From NCBI GenBank assembly GCA_002722055.1, contig PBKD01000015.1, positions 62,001 to 126,000 on the forward strand: a DNA stretch of 64,000 nt. The letters run 5' to 3'. Made by a program: the position numbers and the translations under genes. The notes under the pieces were generated by a model. That model saw nothing but the letters and a program-made list of their open reading frames with translations. It did no database searches and was not told the DNA's origin. Numbering within the stretch: position 1 is the first letter of the stretch; each line of letters begins with the position of its first letter. This DNA comes from Rhodospirillaceae bacterium. GTDB taxonomy: Bacteria; Pseudomonadota; Alphaproteobacteria; SHVP01. Positions 28,402 through 36,723 of the stretch are shown here, piece after piece.

Positions 28402-29619
28402 ATGCGATCACATAACACATATAGAAATGATTTTCCCATATTCAATCAAGATTCAAATTCTAGATTAGTGTTTCTTGATAGTGCTGCAAGTTCACAGAAA
28501 CCACTTTCTGTTATTGAATCTATGAATAAATGTTATAAAAGTGATTATGCAAATATACATAGAGGTTTATATGATTTAAGCGAAAACTTAACTAACAAAT
28601 ATGAAGGTGTTAGAAAAAAAATTGCTAATTTTATAAATGCAAGTAATGAAAAAGAAGTTGTATTTACAAGGGGGGCTACTGAAGGAATTAATTTAGTTGC
28701 TAATAGTTGGGGTATGGAAAATATAAACGAAGGTGACGAGATTCTTCTTTCATCACTAGAGCATCATTCAAATATTGTTCCTTGGCAAATGGTCGCAAAA
28801 AATAGAGGAGCTAAAATTAAAGTTATTCCTATCAATAATAATGGTGATTTAGAATTAAGTGCAATTGATAATTTATTAAATAAAAAAACAAAAATTGTAG
28901 CAATAACACAAGCTAGCAATGCTATAGGGACAATACCTGACCTAAGACCAATAATTGATAAAGCACGTAAAAATAATTCTAAAGTTTTAATTGATGGATG
29001 CCAAGCAATTGTTCATATGCAGGTTGATGTAAATGATTTAGATTGTGATTTTTATGTATTTTCTGGTCATAAAATGTATGGACCAAGTGGTATAGGCGTT
29101 TTATATACAAAAGAAGAAATTCTTGAAAAAATGAATCCTTATCAAGGTGGAGGTGAAATGATTGATCAAGTTTCATTTGAGAGCACAACTTATGCACCTA
29201 TTCCAATTAAATTTGAAGCAGGAACTCCAAATATCGTTGGTACAATAGGGTTAGGTTCAGCAATAGATTATATAGAAAAAATTGGTTATAATAATATTTT
29301 AGAGCATGAAAATATTCTCTATTCCTATGCATACGAAAAATTTTCACAAAATAATAATATTGAAATTTATGGAAAATCTAAGCTAAAGACTAGTTTAATA
29401 TCATTTATCTTAAAAGGTATTCACCCCCACGATACTGGAATGTTTTTAAATTCTATGGGAATAGCAGTACGTGTTGGTCATCATTGTGCTCAGCCATTAA
29501 TGAATTTCTTCAGAATTTCTGGAACTGTTAGAGCTTCTTTTGCTATTTATAATACGATAGAAGATATTGATTGTTTATATGATGGTGTTTGTAGTATTAT
29601 TAAAAGATATAATGCATGA
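28402..29619 (+). CDS. sufS: Cysteine desulfurase SufS
   Basis: A 405-residue PLP enzyme that takes sulfur from cysteine for cluster assembly. The N-terminal LDSAASSQKP, the PLP-binding lysine Lys224 in SGHKMYGPSGIGVLY, and the persulfide-bearing Cys362 in RVGHHCAQPLM mark it as the type II (SufS) branch. No sufE or sufU gene, the usual sulfur-transfer partner, is in this operon. The ATG has a GGTAG-type weak site just after the sufD stop. Confidence 0.96.
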   Translation: MRSHNTYRNDFPIFNQDSNSRLVFLDSAASSQKPLSVIESMNKCYKSDYANIHRGLYDLSENLTNKYEGVRKKIANFINASNEKEVVFTRGATEGINLVANSWGMENINEGDEILLSSLEHHSNIVPWQMVAKNRGAKIKVIPINNNGDLELSAIDNLLNKKTKIVAITQASNAIGTIPDLRPIIDKARKNNSKVLIDGCQAIVHMQVDVNDLDCDFYVFSGHKMYGPSGIGVLYTKEEILEKMNPYQGGGEMIDQVSFESTTYAPIPIKFEAGTPNIVGTIGLGSAIDYIEKIGYNNILEHENILYSYAYEKFSQNNNIEIYGKSKLKTSLISFILKGIHPHDTGMFLNSMGIAVRVGHHCAQPLMNFFRISGTVRASFAIYNTIEDIDCLYDGVCSIIKRYNA

Positions 29620-29638
29620 ATATTAATAAGGTTTTATA

Positions 29639-29986
29639 ATGGTAGACCCAATAATTTATTCAGACAAATCTACTATGCAGGATGAGAATTCATTAAATGA
29701 TGAAATTGTTTATGCTTTGAAGTCAGTCAAAGATCCAGAAATACCTGTAGATATATACGAACTTGGGTTAATTTACGATGTAAAAGTTAATAATAGTCAT
29801 ATTGATGTTAAGATGACTCTGACAGCTCCAGGTTGTCCTGTGGCTGGAACTCTCCCGAGGATGGTAGAATTAGCTTTATTGACAGTAGATGGAATTAGTA
29901 CAGCTAAAGTAGAAATTGTATGGGAACCCCCTTGGAATTCTTCTATGATGTCAGAAGAAGCAAGGTTAGATTTGGGAATGGAGTAG
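29639..29986 (+). CDS. sufT: SUF-associated protein SufT (MIP18/DUF59 family)
   Basis: This 115-residue protein is a stand-alone DUF59 domain with PEIPVDIYELGLIYDVKV (38-55) and TAPGCPVAG (67-75), where the Cys is the family's conserved one. It is thought to aid maturation or transfer of Fe-S clusters and is typically encoded in SUF operons. The C-terminal VEIVWEPPWNSSMMSEEAR is characteristic. An AAGG site precedes the ATG, and four bases separate it from sufA. Confidence 0.92.
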   Translation: MVDPIIYSDKSTMQDENSLNDEIVYALKSVKDPEIPVDIYELGLIYDVKVNNSHIDVKMTLTAPGCPVAGTLPRMVELALLTVDGISTAKVEIVWEPPWNSSMMSEEARLDLGME

Positions 29987-29990
29987 TTAG

Positions 29991-30344
29991 TTGGATAGCT
30001 CACTAGATATTTTAAAGATCACGAAAAAAGCATTGGAGAGGTTTAATTCTATTTTAAATTCCCAAGGAAATGTCTCAAAAGGTTTTAGGATAGGTGTAAA
30101 ACAAATGGGTTGCTCTGATATGAGTTACACTATGGATTTTTTAGAAGAAGTAAAATCTGACGATATAATTATTAAACAAAGTCAACCTATAATTGTGTTA
30201 GATAAAAATGCAAAACCATATATTGAGGGTACCGAATTAGATTGGCTTGAGCAAAAATTAGAGAGTAAATTTGTTTTTAATAATCCAAATGTTGTAGGGC
30301 AGTGTGGGTGTGGTGAATCCTTTAGGATTAAAGAAAAAGATTAA
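29991..30344 (+). CDS. sufA: A-type Fe-S carrier protein SufA, TTG start
   Basis: A 117-residue HesB/IscA-family protein that carries clusters to apoproteins. The three conserved cysteines are Cys41 (VKQMGCSDMSY), Cys105 and Cys107 (VGQCGCGESF). The start is TTG at 29991: GGAG lies about nine bases upstream and no ATG occurs before the first conserved helix. It ends the suf run; 36 bases later the peptide transporter begins on the same strand, so read-through is possible. Confidence 0.93.
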   Translation: MDSSLDILKITKKALERFNSILNSQGNVSKGFRIGVKQMGCSDMSYTMDFLEEVKSDDIIIKQSQPIIVLDKNAKPYIEGTELDWLEQKLESKFVFNNPNVVGQCGCGESFRIKEKD

Positions 30345-30380
30345 TTCGTTCTTTAACTATATTATATAACTTTAAACGCA

Positions 30381-31331
30381 ATGAGTATTTTTTTACTTAA
30401 AAGATTTTTTACGTTTATAGTAACCCTGCTTGGTGCTTCATTACTAACTTTTCTTTCCCTAGAAATCTTGCCTGGAGATCCAGCAAGGGTTATTTTAGGA
30501 ATTGATGCTCCACAAAGTGCTGTAGATGCTTTAAGACTGCAATTGGGTTTAGATAGACCAATGGTTGATAGGTATTTCGACTGGTTAGCTCACTTACTTA
30601 CAGGAAGATTTGGTGTAAGTTATACTTATAATGTGCCCGTGATGGATTTAATTAAACACCGCATTGGTATTACATTTCCGTTAGCTATACTTTCAATGCT
30701 ATTATCTGTGTTAGTAGCTTTAATATTAGGCATATATGCTGCATCTAGGCATAATAAAATTGGTGATGTATCAGTTATGGGTCTTAGTCAATTAGGAATT
30801 TCCATTCCAAATTTTTGGCTAGCACTTTTACTAATTTTATTTTTTGCAGTCAATTTAGGATGGTTTTCATCTGGAGGTTTCGTAGGCTGGGATAAAGGTT
30901 TTATTAAATCAATTCAGTCATTAATTCTTCCAGCAATATCTCTGGCTACAGTCCAAGGAGCTATACTTGCAAGGTTTACCAGATCAGCAGTATTAGAAAC
31001 AATGAGAGAAGACTATGTTAGAACAGCAAGAGCAAAGGGATTAACGCGTCGTGGAACTCTTTGGAAACATGTGCTTAGAAACGCAATGATTCCTGTTATA
31101 ACAATAATGGGACTACAATTTGCTAACCTTTTAGCAGGAACAATAATTGTTGAAGAAGTATTTGCTATTCCAGGCCTTGGAAGATTAATTCTTCAAGCCA
31201 TTAGCAATCGAGATATAACTGTTGTAAGAGATGTTGTAATTTTACTTGCTGCATTAGTTGTGTTTATTAATTTTGTTGTTGATGTCTTATATGCAGTAAT
31301 TGATCCAAGGCTAAAACCTCAAGATGTTTAA
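30381..31331 (+). CDS. Dipeptide/oligopeptide-type ABC transporter permease (DppB-like)
   Basis: This 316-residue inner-membrane protein starts with the family's MSIFLLKRFFTFIVTLLGASLLTF segment and LPGDPAR, and has about six membrane segments. The EAA-like cytoplasmic loop EDYVRTARAKGLTRRGTLWKHVLRNAMIP contacts the ATPases, and EEVFAIPGLGRL follows. It forms half of the channel with the next permease, which it overlaps by eight bases. The importer belongs to the peptide/nickel family; peptide use is suggested by the peptidase gene nearby at 35192. Confidence 0.93.
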   Translation: MSIFLLKRFFTFIVTLLGASLLTFLSLEILPGDPARVILGIDAPQSAVDALRLQLGLDRPMVDRYFDWLAHLLTGRFGVSYTYNVPVMDLIKHRIGITFPLAILSMLLSVLVALILGIYAASRHNKIGDVSVMGLSQLGISIPNFWLALLLILFFAVNLGWFSSGGFVGWDKGFIKSIQSLILPAISLATVQGAILARFTRSAVLETMREDYVRTARAKGLTRRGTLWKHVLRNAMIPVITIMGLQFANLLAGTIIVEEVFAIPGLGRLILQAISNRDITVVRDVVILLAALVVFINFVVDVLYAVIDPRLKPQDV

Positions 31332-32175
31332 TAAAAAAAATATAGAATTTTTAAAAAGAGCTATCAAACATAGGTCTTTTATAGTAGGAGGGTCAATGAC
31401 TTTGTTACTTATTTTTTGTGCGTTTATCTCTTTATTTTGGACTCCTTGGGACCCAATTAAACAAAACCTTCTAATTAGGCATAGTCCACCAAGTTGGGAG
31501 CATCTTCTGGGTACAGATCAGTTTGGAAGAGATATTTTTTCCGTAATAATGGCTGGATCACAAAATTCAATTTCAGTTGGTTTAGTCTCTGTATCAATAG
31601 GTATTATTTTTGGTGTTTCAATTGGTTTATTAGCTTCTACAAAAAGAGGTTGGGTTGAAGAACTAATTATGAGACTTTGTGATTTTATGTATGCTTTTCC
31701 GGCAATTTTGCTTGCTATTATGTTAGTAGCAACAATTGGTCAAGGTTCAATTAATGCAATGGTTGCTATAGGAATTTTTTCTATTCCTGTTTTTGCCAGA
31801 TTAACTAGAGGTGCGGCAAACGCAATTTGGGCAAGAGAATATATTCTTGCTTCAAGATCTGCTGGTAAAGGTTTATTTAGAATAACAATTGAACATGTTC
31901 TACCAAATATTCTGTCTGTTATTATTGTTCAAGCTACCATCCAATTTGCTTTAGCAATTCTAGCTGAGGCTGCACTTAGCTTTCTTGGGCTAGGAGCCCA
32001 GCCCCCTACCCCTTCTTGGGGAAGGATGCTAAGTGAGGCAAGATCAATGATTTATTTAAATCCATGGCTAGCAGTATACCCAGGTATTGCAATAGCTATT
32101 TCAGTTCTTGGTTTGAATCTTTTAGGTGATGGTCTTCGAGATTTAGTAGATCCAAGATTAGCAAGAAAAAGGTAG
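31324..32175 (+). CDS. Dipeptide/oligopeptide-type ABC transporter permease (DppC-like)
   Basis: A 283-residue partner permease with HLLGTDQFGRDIFS (the DppC hallmark, about 59-72), five or six membrane segments, and the loop REYILASRSAGKGLFRITIEHVLPN for ATPase contact. FLGLGAQPPTPSWGRML and the terminal GDGLRDLVDPR are typical. It overlaps the first permease and is followed after four bases by the first ATPase, a tightly packed importer operon. Confidence 0.93.
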   Translation: MFNKKNIEFLKRAIKHRSFIVGGSMTLLLIFCAFISLFWTPWDPIKQNLLIRHSPPSWEHLLGTDQFGRDIFSVIMAGSQNSISVGLVSVSIGIIFGVSIGLLASTKRGWVEELIMRLCDFMYAFPAILLAIMLVATIGQGSINAMVAIGIFSIPVFARLTRGAANAIWAREYILASRSAGKGLFRITIEHVLPNILSVIIVQATIQFALAILAEAALSFLGLGAQPPTPSWGRMLSEARSMIYLNPWLAVYPGIAIAISVLGLNLLGDGLRDLVDPRLARKR

Positions 32176-32179
32176 TTTA

Positions 32180-33148
32180 ATGTTAGATATAAAAAATTTA
32201 AATATAAATCTAAATACAGTTTATGGAGATGCCACAGCTGTAAGGAATCTATCATTTAAATTAGAGAAAGGAAAAACTCTTGGTATTGTTGGTGAATCTG
32301 GTTGTGGTAAGTCATTAACTGCACTAGCAGTAATGGGTTTATTGCCTGAAAATAGTTGGTCAACCGGTGAAATAATTTTTAACAATAAAAATTTATTAAG
32401 TTTAAATGAGGATAAATTATGCAAAATTAGAGGTAATAGTATCGGAATGATTTTTCAAGAACCTATGACATCACTCAACCCTCTTCATACTATTGGAAAA
32501 CAAATTGCTGAGCCAATGATTTTGCATGGTAAAGTTACTAGATCAATGATTAAAAAAGAGGTATTAAATTTATTAGATATGGTAGGCATACCAGATCCTT
32601 TAAAAAGAATTTCAAGTTTTCCTCATGAGTTGTCTGGGGGCCAAAGACAAAGGGTAATGATAGCAATGGCATTATCATGTAAGCCAGAAATTTTGATAGC
32701 CGATGAGCCAACAACAGCATTAGATGTGACAATCCAAAAACAAATATTAGACTTAATCAAAGATTTAATTGATGAATTTGGTATGTCAATGATTTTAATT
32801 AGTCACGATTTAGGCGTAATAGCTAATAATGTTCAGGAAATTATAGTAATGTATGGAGGTGTTTGTGTTGAGAAAGGTTATACAAAAAAACTAATTAACA
32901 ATATTTCACATCCATATTCTCAAGGTTTGTTTTCAGCTATTCCAACACTCGAAATGCAAGAAGATAGCGAACAGAGGTTGAAAACTATACCAGGATCGGT
33001 TCCTGAAATAACTGAGATACCAAAGGGTTGCACATTTCAAGGGAGATGTGAGTATGTTAGTGATATATGTGTAAAAAACTCACCAAATTCAGTAAAAATT
33101 TCTGAAGATCATGAAGCTTATTGCTTCAATTTAGATAAATTAAATTAG
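32180..33148 (+). CDS. Peptide ABC transporter ATPase (DppD-like)
   Basis: This 322-residue ATPase has Walker A GESGCGKS (38-45), Q-loop IFQEPMTSLNPL, signature LSGGQRQR, Walker B ILIADEPTTALD and the H-loop His in LISHDLG. The C-terminal oligopeptide-transporter domain is present, including PKGCTFQGRCEY with cysteines of the kind reported to bind an Fe-S cluster in some relatives. It energises import together with the next ATPase. Confidence 0.94.
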   Translation: MLDIKNLNINLNTVYGDATAVRNLSFKLEKGKTLGIVGESGCGKSLTALAVMGLLPENSWSTGEIIFNNKNLLSLNEDKLCKIRGNSIGMIFQEPMTSLNPLHTIGKQIAEPMILHGKVTRSMIKKEVLNLLDMVGIPDPLKRISSFPHELSGGQRQRVMIAMALSCKPEILIADEPTTALDVTIQKQILDLIKDLIDEFGMSMILISHDLGVIANNVQEIIVMYGGVCVEKGYTKKLINNISHPYSQGLFSAIPTLEMQEDSEQRLKTIPGSVPEITEIPKGCTFQGRCEYVSDICVKNSPNSVKISEDHEAYCFNLDKLN

Positions 33149-33163
33149 ATTTAGGAATTCTTA

Positions 33164-33958
33164 ATGACAAATAATGAAACTATAGTTGAAGCTAAGAGTT
33201 TATCAAAATTTTATAGACTTCCAAAAGAAAGTCTATTTAAAAAACCAGAAGTAATTAAAGCGGTAAATGATGTAAATTTTAAAATAATAAAGGGAAAAAG
33301 TTTTGGTGTAGTAGGTGAGTCAGGAAGTGGTAAGTCAACCTTGGCAAGGTGTATTATGGGTCTAGAGAGGCCTACTGCTGGTGAAGTAAAAATTAATAGT
33401 GTAGATATTTTTTCTTTAAGTGCAAATGAATTAAGAAATATGCGAAAACAATTTCAAATGGTTTTTCAGGACCCATTTGGATCTTTAAATCCTAGAAAAA
33501 AAATTTTAAGTATTATAGCAGAACCCCTTGATGTTCTTGAGAAAGTAAAAAAAAATGATAGAAGATCTAGAGTAATTGATACACTTAAATCAGTAGGGCT
33601 AAAGGAGACAGATATTGAAAAATTCCCTCATGAATTTTCTGGTGGACAACGGCAGAGAATAGCTATTGCTAGAGCTCTAATTACAAAACCTAAAATTATT
33701 GTGGCTGATGAGCCTGTATCAGCATTAGATGTTTCAGTTCAAGCGCAAGTTTTAAATTTATTACAAGATCTTCAAGATAGTTTTGGTGTTACATATATTT
33801 TAATTAGTCATGACCTAGCTGTTGTAAAATTTGTTTGTGACGATGTCATCGTAATGAATGAAGGAAAAATTGTAGAGTCTGGATCTGCTAAAGAAATTTT
33901 TACTAATCCAAAACATGAGTATACTAAAACACTTTTAGAGGCAGTCCCTAGATTTTAA
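33164..33958 (+). CDS. Peptide ABC transporter ATPase (DppF-like), short form
   Basis: A 264-residue ATPase with Walker A GESGSGKST (51-59), MVFQDPFGSLNPR, LSGGQRQR-like FSGGQRQRIAIARAL and VADEPVSALDVSVQ. It ends at KTLLEAVPRF, so it lacks most of the Cys-containing C-terminal extension of typical 320-residue DppF proteins. The stop is a real TAA followed by convergent coding sequence, so this looks like a naturally short form. It overlaps the end of the convergent TPR gene by four bases. Confidence 0.93.
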   Translation: MTNNETIVEAKSLSKFYRLPKESLFKKPEVIKAVNDVNFKIIKGKSFGVVGESGSGKSTLARCIMGLERPTAGEVKINSVDIFSLSANELRNMRKQFQMVFQDPFGSLNPRKKILSIIAEPLDVLEKVKKNDRRSRVIDTLKSVGLKETDIEKFPHEFSGGQRQRIAIARALITKPKIIVADEPVSALDVSVQAQVLNLLQDLQDSFGVTYILISHDLAVVKFVCDDVIVMNEGKIVESGSAKEIFTNPKHEYTKTLLEAVPRF

Positions 33959-35202
33959 ATTTGAATAATTTTTTTAGTTTCATAAAATAGAATATTAAAT
34001 AAATCTCTTTGAGTATGACTTCCTCCGACAAGGTGCCAATATTTTCTACTTTTATTAAAGTAAATATATGCATTTTGAAAATTATTCTCTGCAAAGTTTA
34101 TCATTGCCTTGCACAAATATACTCCAGATTTCTTCCAAATTTTTTTATCATATTCATTTTTTGAGTAACTTAAACTATCTAATTCATCTAAGAATTTTTT
34201 CTTTAAGTCATTATCTCCAATTGTTCCGATAACAAAAGCATAGTGTGTTGCAATGAATGGATCAGAAAGATAAAGATTTCTTTTTATGATTTCACGAGAG
34301 ACTTTTTCCCATTCTTTTTTAATATTTTCATTTTTTAATTTTAGTCTAATTAATAAAGATATTGCACCTGCTTGATCTTGTGAATAAGTATTATCAGCAT
34401 TAGGAGAATTCCATAAGTGATTATTAAAGATTTGAAATACTTTATCAATTTTATTAATTCTTAAGTAAAATAGTGCAATATGCCACCAATTATGCGTATA
34501 AATAAATGAGTTACAGTTTTTCCAATGATAACTAAAATCCTCTAAAGTGGTAATGCCAGCTTCTGGTTTATTTTCTACTTCAAATATGTGAGCAAGAGTA
34601 TGATGAGCCCATGGGTCGCTTGGATAAATTTCTATAGCTTTTAGAGCTACTTCTTTTGCTTTATGTATCTGGTTAGATTCTTCTAACGCAAATGAAAGCA
34701 TACTTAAAGCATACGGATTCTTTTTATTATTATTTACTATTAAGTTTGCAATATCTAACATTTTGCAGTTATCACCAATACTAAAATAAAAAATTTGACC
34801 TATTTTTGCAAAAAATAAATCATTTGTATTTTGATAAATTAATTTATCCAAGTAGTTTAAAGCTTTAAAAATTTTTTTATTTAAAAGTTTACTTAAAAAA
34901 TTATAGTAATTTATATCTCTTTCAGTTGACACACCTGTCTCAATAAGATTTTTAGATTTACTTATATATTTATTTGCTTTTTTAAATCCTTCTAGATTAT
35001 CCATAAAAATACTTATTAGTGTAGAATGCAGTTGAAATATAAGAAATTCACTATATTTCTCTGATAATTCAAATATTTTATTTGAATTTTTATTATAGTT
35101 TAAAAAGTTAGTTTCAAAACTATTTAATGCTTCGAGTATCTCTATATTACTTGTATTAACTTGATTATTAAACTGATCATTTATCATAAATCTATAACTC
35201 AT
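33955..35202 (-). CDS. TPR-repeat protein, TTC38-like
   Basis: A 415-residue helical repeat protein without signal peptide. The best-conserved region, DPWAHHTLAHIFEVEN and then YTHNWWHIALFYLRINK in mid-protein, resembles the tetratricopeptide-repeat 38 family found from bacteria to animals, whose function is not established. ATG codons at 35202 and 35187 (and a TTG at 35205) are possible starts; the first overlaps the mlrC stop, which suggests coupling. Position between a peptide importer and an M81 peptidase hints at a role in peptide handling, but that is inference. Confidence 0.72.
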   Translation of the reverse strand: MSYRFMINDQFNNQVNTSNIEILEALNSFETNFLNYNKNSNKIFELSEKYSEFLIFQLHSTLISIFMDNLEGFKKANKYISKSKNLIETGVSTERDINYYNFLSKLLNKKIFKALNYLDKLIYQNTNDLFFAKIGQIFYFSIGDNCKMLDIANLIVNNNKKNPYALSMLSFALEESNQIHKAKEVALKAIEIYPSDPWAHHTLAHIFEVENKPEAGITTLEDFSYHWKNCNSFIYTHNWWHIALFYLRINKIDKVFQIFNNHLWNSPNADNTYSQDQAGAISLLIRLKLKNENIKKEWEKVSREIIKRNLYLSDPFIATHYAFVIGTIGDNDLKKKFLDELDSLSYSKNEYDKKIWKKSGVYLCKAMINFAENNFQNAYIYFNKSRKYWHLVGGSHTQRDLFNILFYETKKIIQI

Positions 35203-36658
35203 CAAGTGGATATATTGGACGGTTAATATTTTTAAAATTTAATACATTATTGTCAGATGTAGTTACTCCTTCCCCATCCAAGGTAAGAGTATATTTTGGT
35301 ATTTTATCAAATCCTGCTCTATAATGTATTCTTGATTTTAATAAAATAAATTTATGAAACTGAGGCTGAATACCTACAGATGTAAAGACTCCAATGTCCC
35401 ACGGCTCATGATGATTAGATACAATTACTATTTGAACTTTTCCTGTATCAAGAACTGCAGTATGTCCCATATTTACTTTAATACCCGTATACATAGGCCC
35501 ATTAACAACCCATTTCCCATCAGTTAGAGTTTTAACTTTTCCTTTTATTTTGAGTGGTTTACCATTTAAATTTATTGATGGCATATCAGTTTTACCACCT
35601 AAATTTAATTCAATATGAGAACCAATCCCCTTTTCTTGCATTTGTTTTACTGCGATAGGATCCCAAACAGCTGCTACAATTACATCATCTAATTCTTGTT
35701 TAATTATCTCTTCAATGACTACCATTACATCCTGATTTGCTCCTGACCCACAATTATCTGCATGATCTAAAAGTATAACTGGTCCCTCATCTATATTTTT
35801 TGCTTTTCTTACAGTCTCTTCCAATGGTTTATGTGTATATATAAAATCTTTTCTTAATTCCCAGGCTTTACTTGAAATTCTATTACAAATTTTTTCTGCA
35901 CTTTTTATATCATTATCAGTTACTACAACACATGAAGATCCTGCATCAGGAATATCAGCCATGGGAAAGCCACCAAAAATTGTTGATGCAAGAACATTAT
36001 TTTGTTTCTCAGAATTTAAAACAATTTTGATAAGTTCACTCATAGGCTTATCAGATGTTCCCTGTTTAAGAGTTTGTGATAAGATATTCGTTTTTTTCCA
36101 TCGCATAACAGGATTACACTTACCTCTAATAAAATTACTAACTATTTTGCCAACTTTTTCTGCAACCTCATACATATCAGTATGTGGGTATGTTTTATAG
36201 CCAATTAATGCTGTTGAATTATCTATCATTTTTTGTGTTAAATTACAGTGTAAGTCACATGTAACAGCTATAGGTATATCTGGTTTTATACTTCTTATCC
36301 TATATAGAAGTTCTCCCTCTCCATCAAACAAATGTTCTGTAACCATTGCACCATGTAAATCTAAAAGAATACAGTCAACATTTTTTACGGCATCTGTTAT
36401 CAAATTTGACATATATTCAAATGTCTCATTGGTTACTTTACCAGAAGGCATGGCTTCAGCAGCTAATGGTGTAACTATTTCGCTACCTAAATTATTAGCA
36501 ATTTTCATGTAAGCAGCTATTGGCATTCTTGTATCTTTAAAAATTTTAGGTATCTCGTCTCCTAAGTGTGCTCCCCACTCCTTAAATCTATTCCAGTCTG
36601 TAATTATAGGAGAAAAAGTATTGGTCTCATGCTTCATCATTGCAATTAAAGTTTTCAT
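35192..36658 (-). CDS. M81-family metallopeptidase (MlrC-like)
   Basis: This 488-residue protein begins MKTLIAMMKHETNTFSP and has the MlrC motifs: His10-Glu11, LLDLHGAM with Asp100 and His102, CDLHCNL with Asp135 and His137, KTYPHTDMYE (His159) and LLDHADNCGSGANQD. MlrC of Sphingomonas hydrolyses linearised microcystin; the wider family is common in bacteria that never meet microcystin, so a zinc-dependent peptide or amide hydrolase is the safe call. A GAGGAA site precedes the ATG. It lies downstream of the peptide-binding protein and separated from it by a terminator. Confidence 0.88.
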   Translation of the reverse strand: MKTLIAMMKHETNTFSPIITDWNRFKEWGAHLGDEIPKIFKDTRMPIAAYMKIANNLGSEIVTPLAAEAMPSGKVTNETFEYMSNLITDAVKNVDCILLDLHGAMVTEHLFDGEGELLYRIRSIKPDIPIAVTCDLHCNLTQKMIDNSTALIGYKTYPHTDMYEVAEKVGKIVSNFIRGKCNPVMRWKKTNILSQTLKQGTSDKPMSELIKIVLNSEKQNNVLASTIFGGFPMADIPDAGSSCVVVTDNDIKSAEKICNRISSKAWELRKDFIYTHKPLEETVRKAKNIDEGPVILLDHADNCGSGANQDVMVVIEEIIKQELDDVIVAAVWDPIAVKQMQEKGIGSHIELNLGGKTDMPSINLNGKPLKIKGKVKTLTDGKWVVNGPMYTGIKVNMGHTAVLDTGKVQIVIVSNHHEPWDIGVFTSVGIQPQFHKFILLKSRIHYRAGFDKIPKYTLTLDGEGVTTSDNNVLNFKNINRPIYPLDEL

Positions 36659-36667
36659 ATTTCCTCA

Positions 36668-36698
36668 CAAAAAGACCCCCACCATTTAGATGGGGGTC
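36668..36698 (-). terminator. Rho-independent terminator after the substrate-binding protein gene
   Basis: Reading the minus strand, a perfect 8-bp stem GACCCCCA/TGGGGGTC (36698-36691 with 36681-36674), a nine-base loop and then a run of five T (36673-36669) follow the stop of the binding-protein gene at 36724. This is a classic intrinsic terminator, standing out in DNA this AT-rich. Because it lies ahead of the M81 peptidase on the same strand it may act as an attenuator, keeping the binding protein more abundant than the downstream genes. Confidence 0.85.
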
Positions 36699-36723
36699 AA
36701 TAGTCATTACATTTCTTTAATTT

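Noticed and set aside
35192-36658. Microcystin degradation cluster
   Set aside because: Only the MlrC-like gene is present; no mlrA, mlrB or mlrD homologue is in the window, and M81 proteins are widespread without this role.
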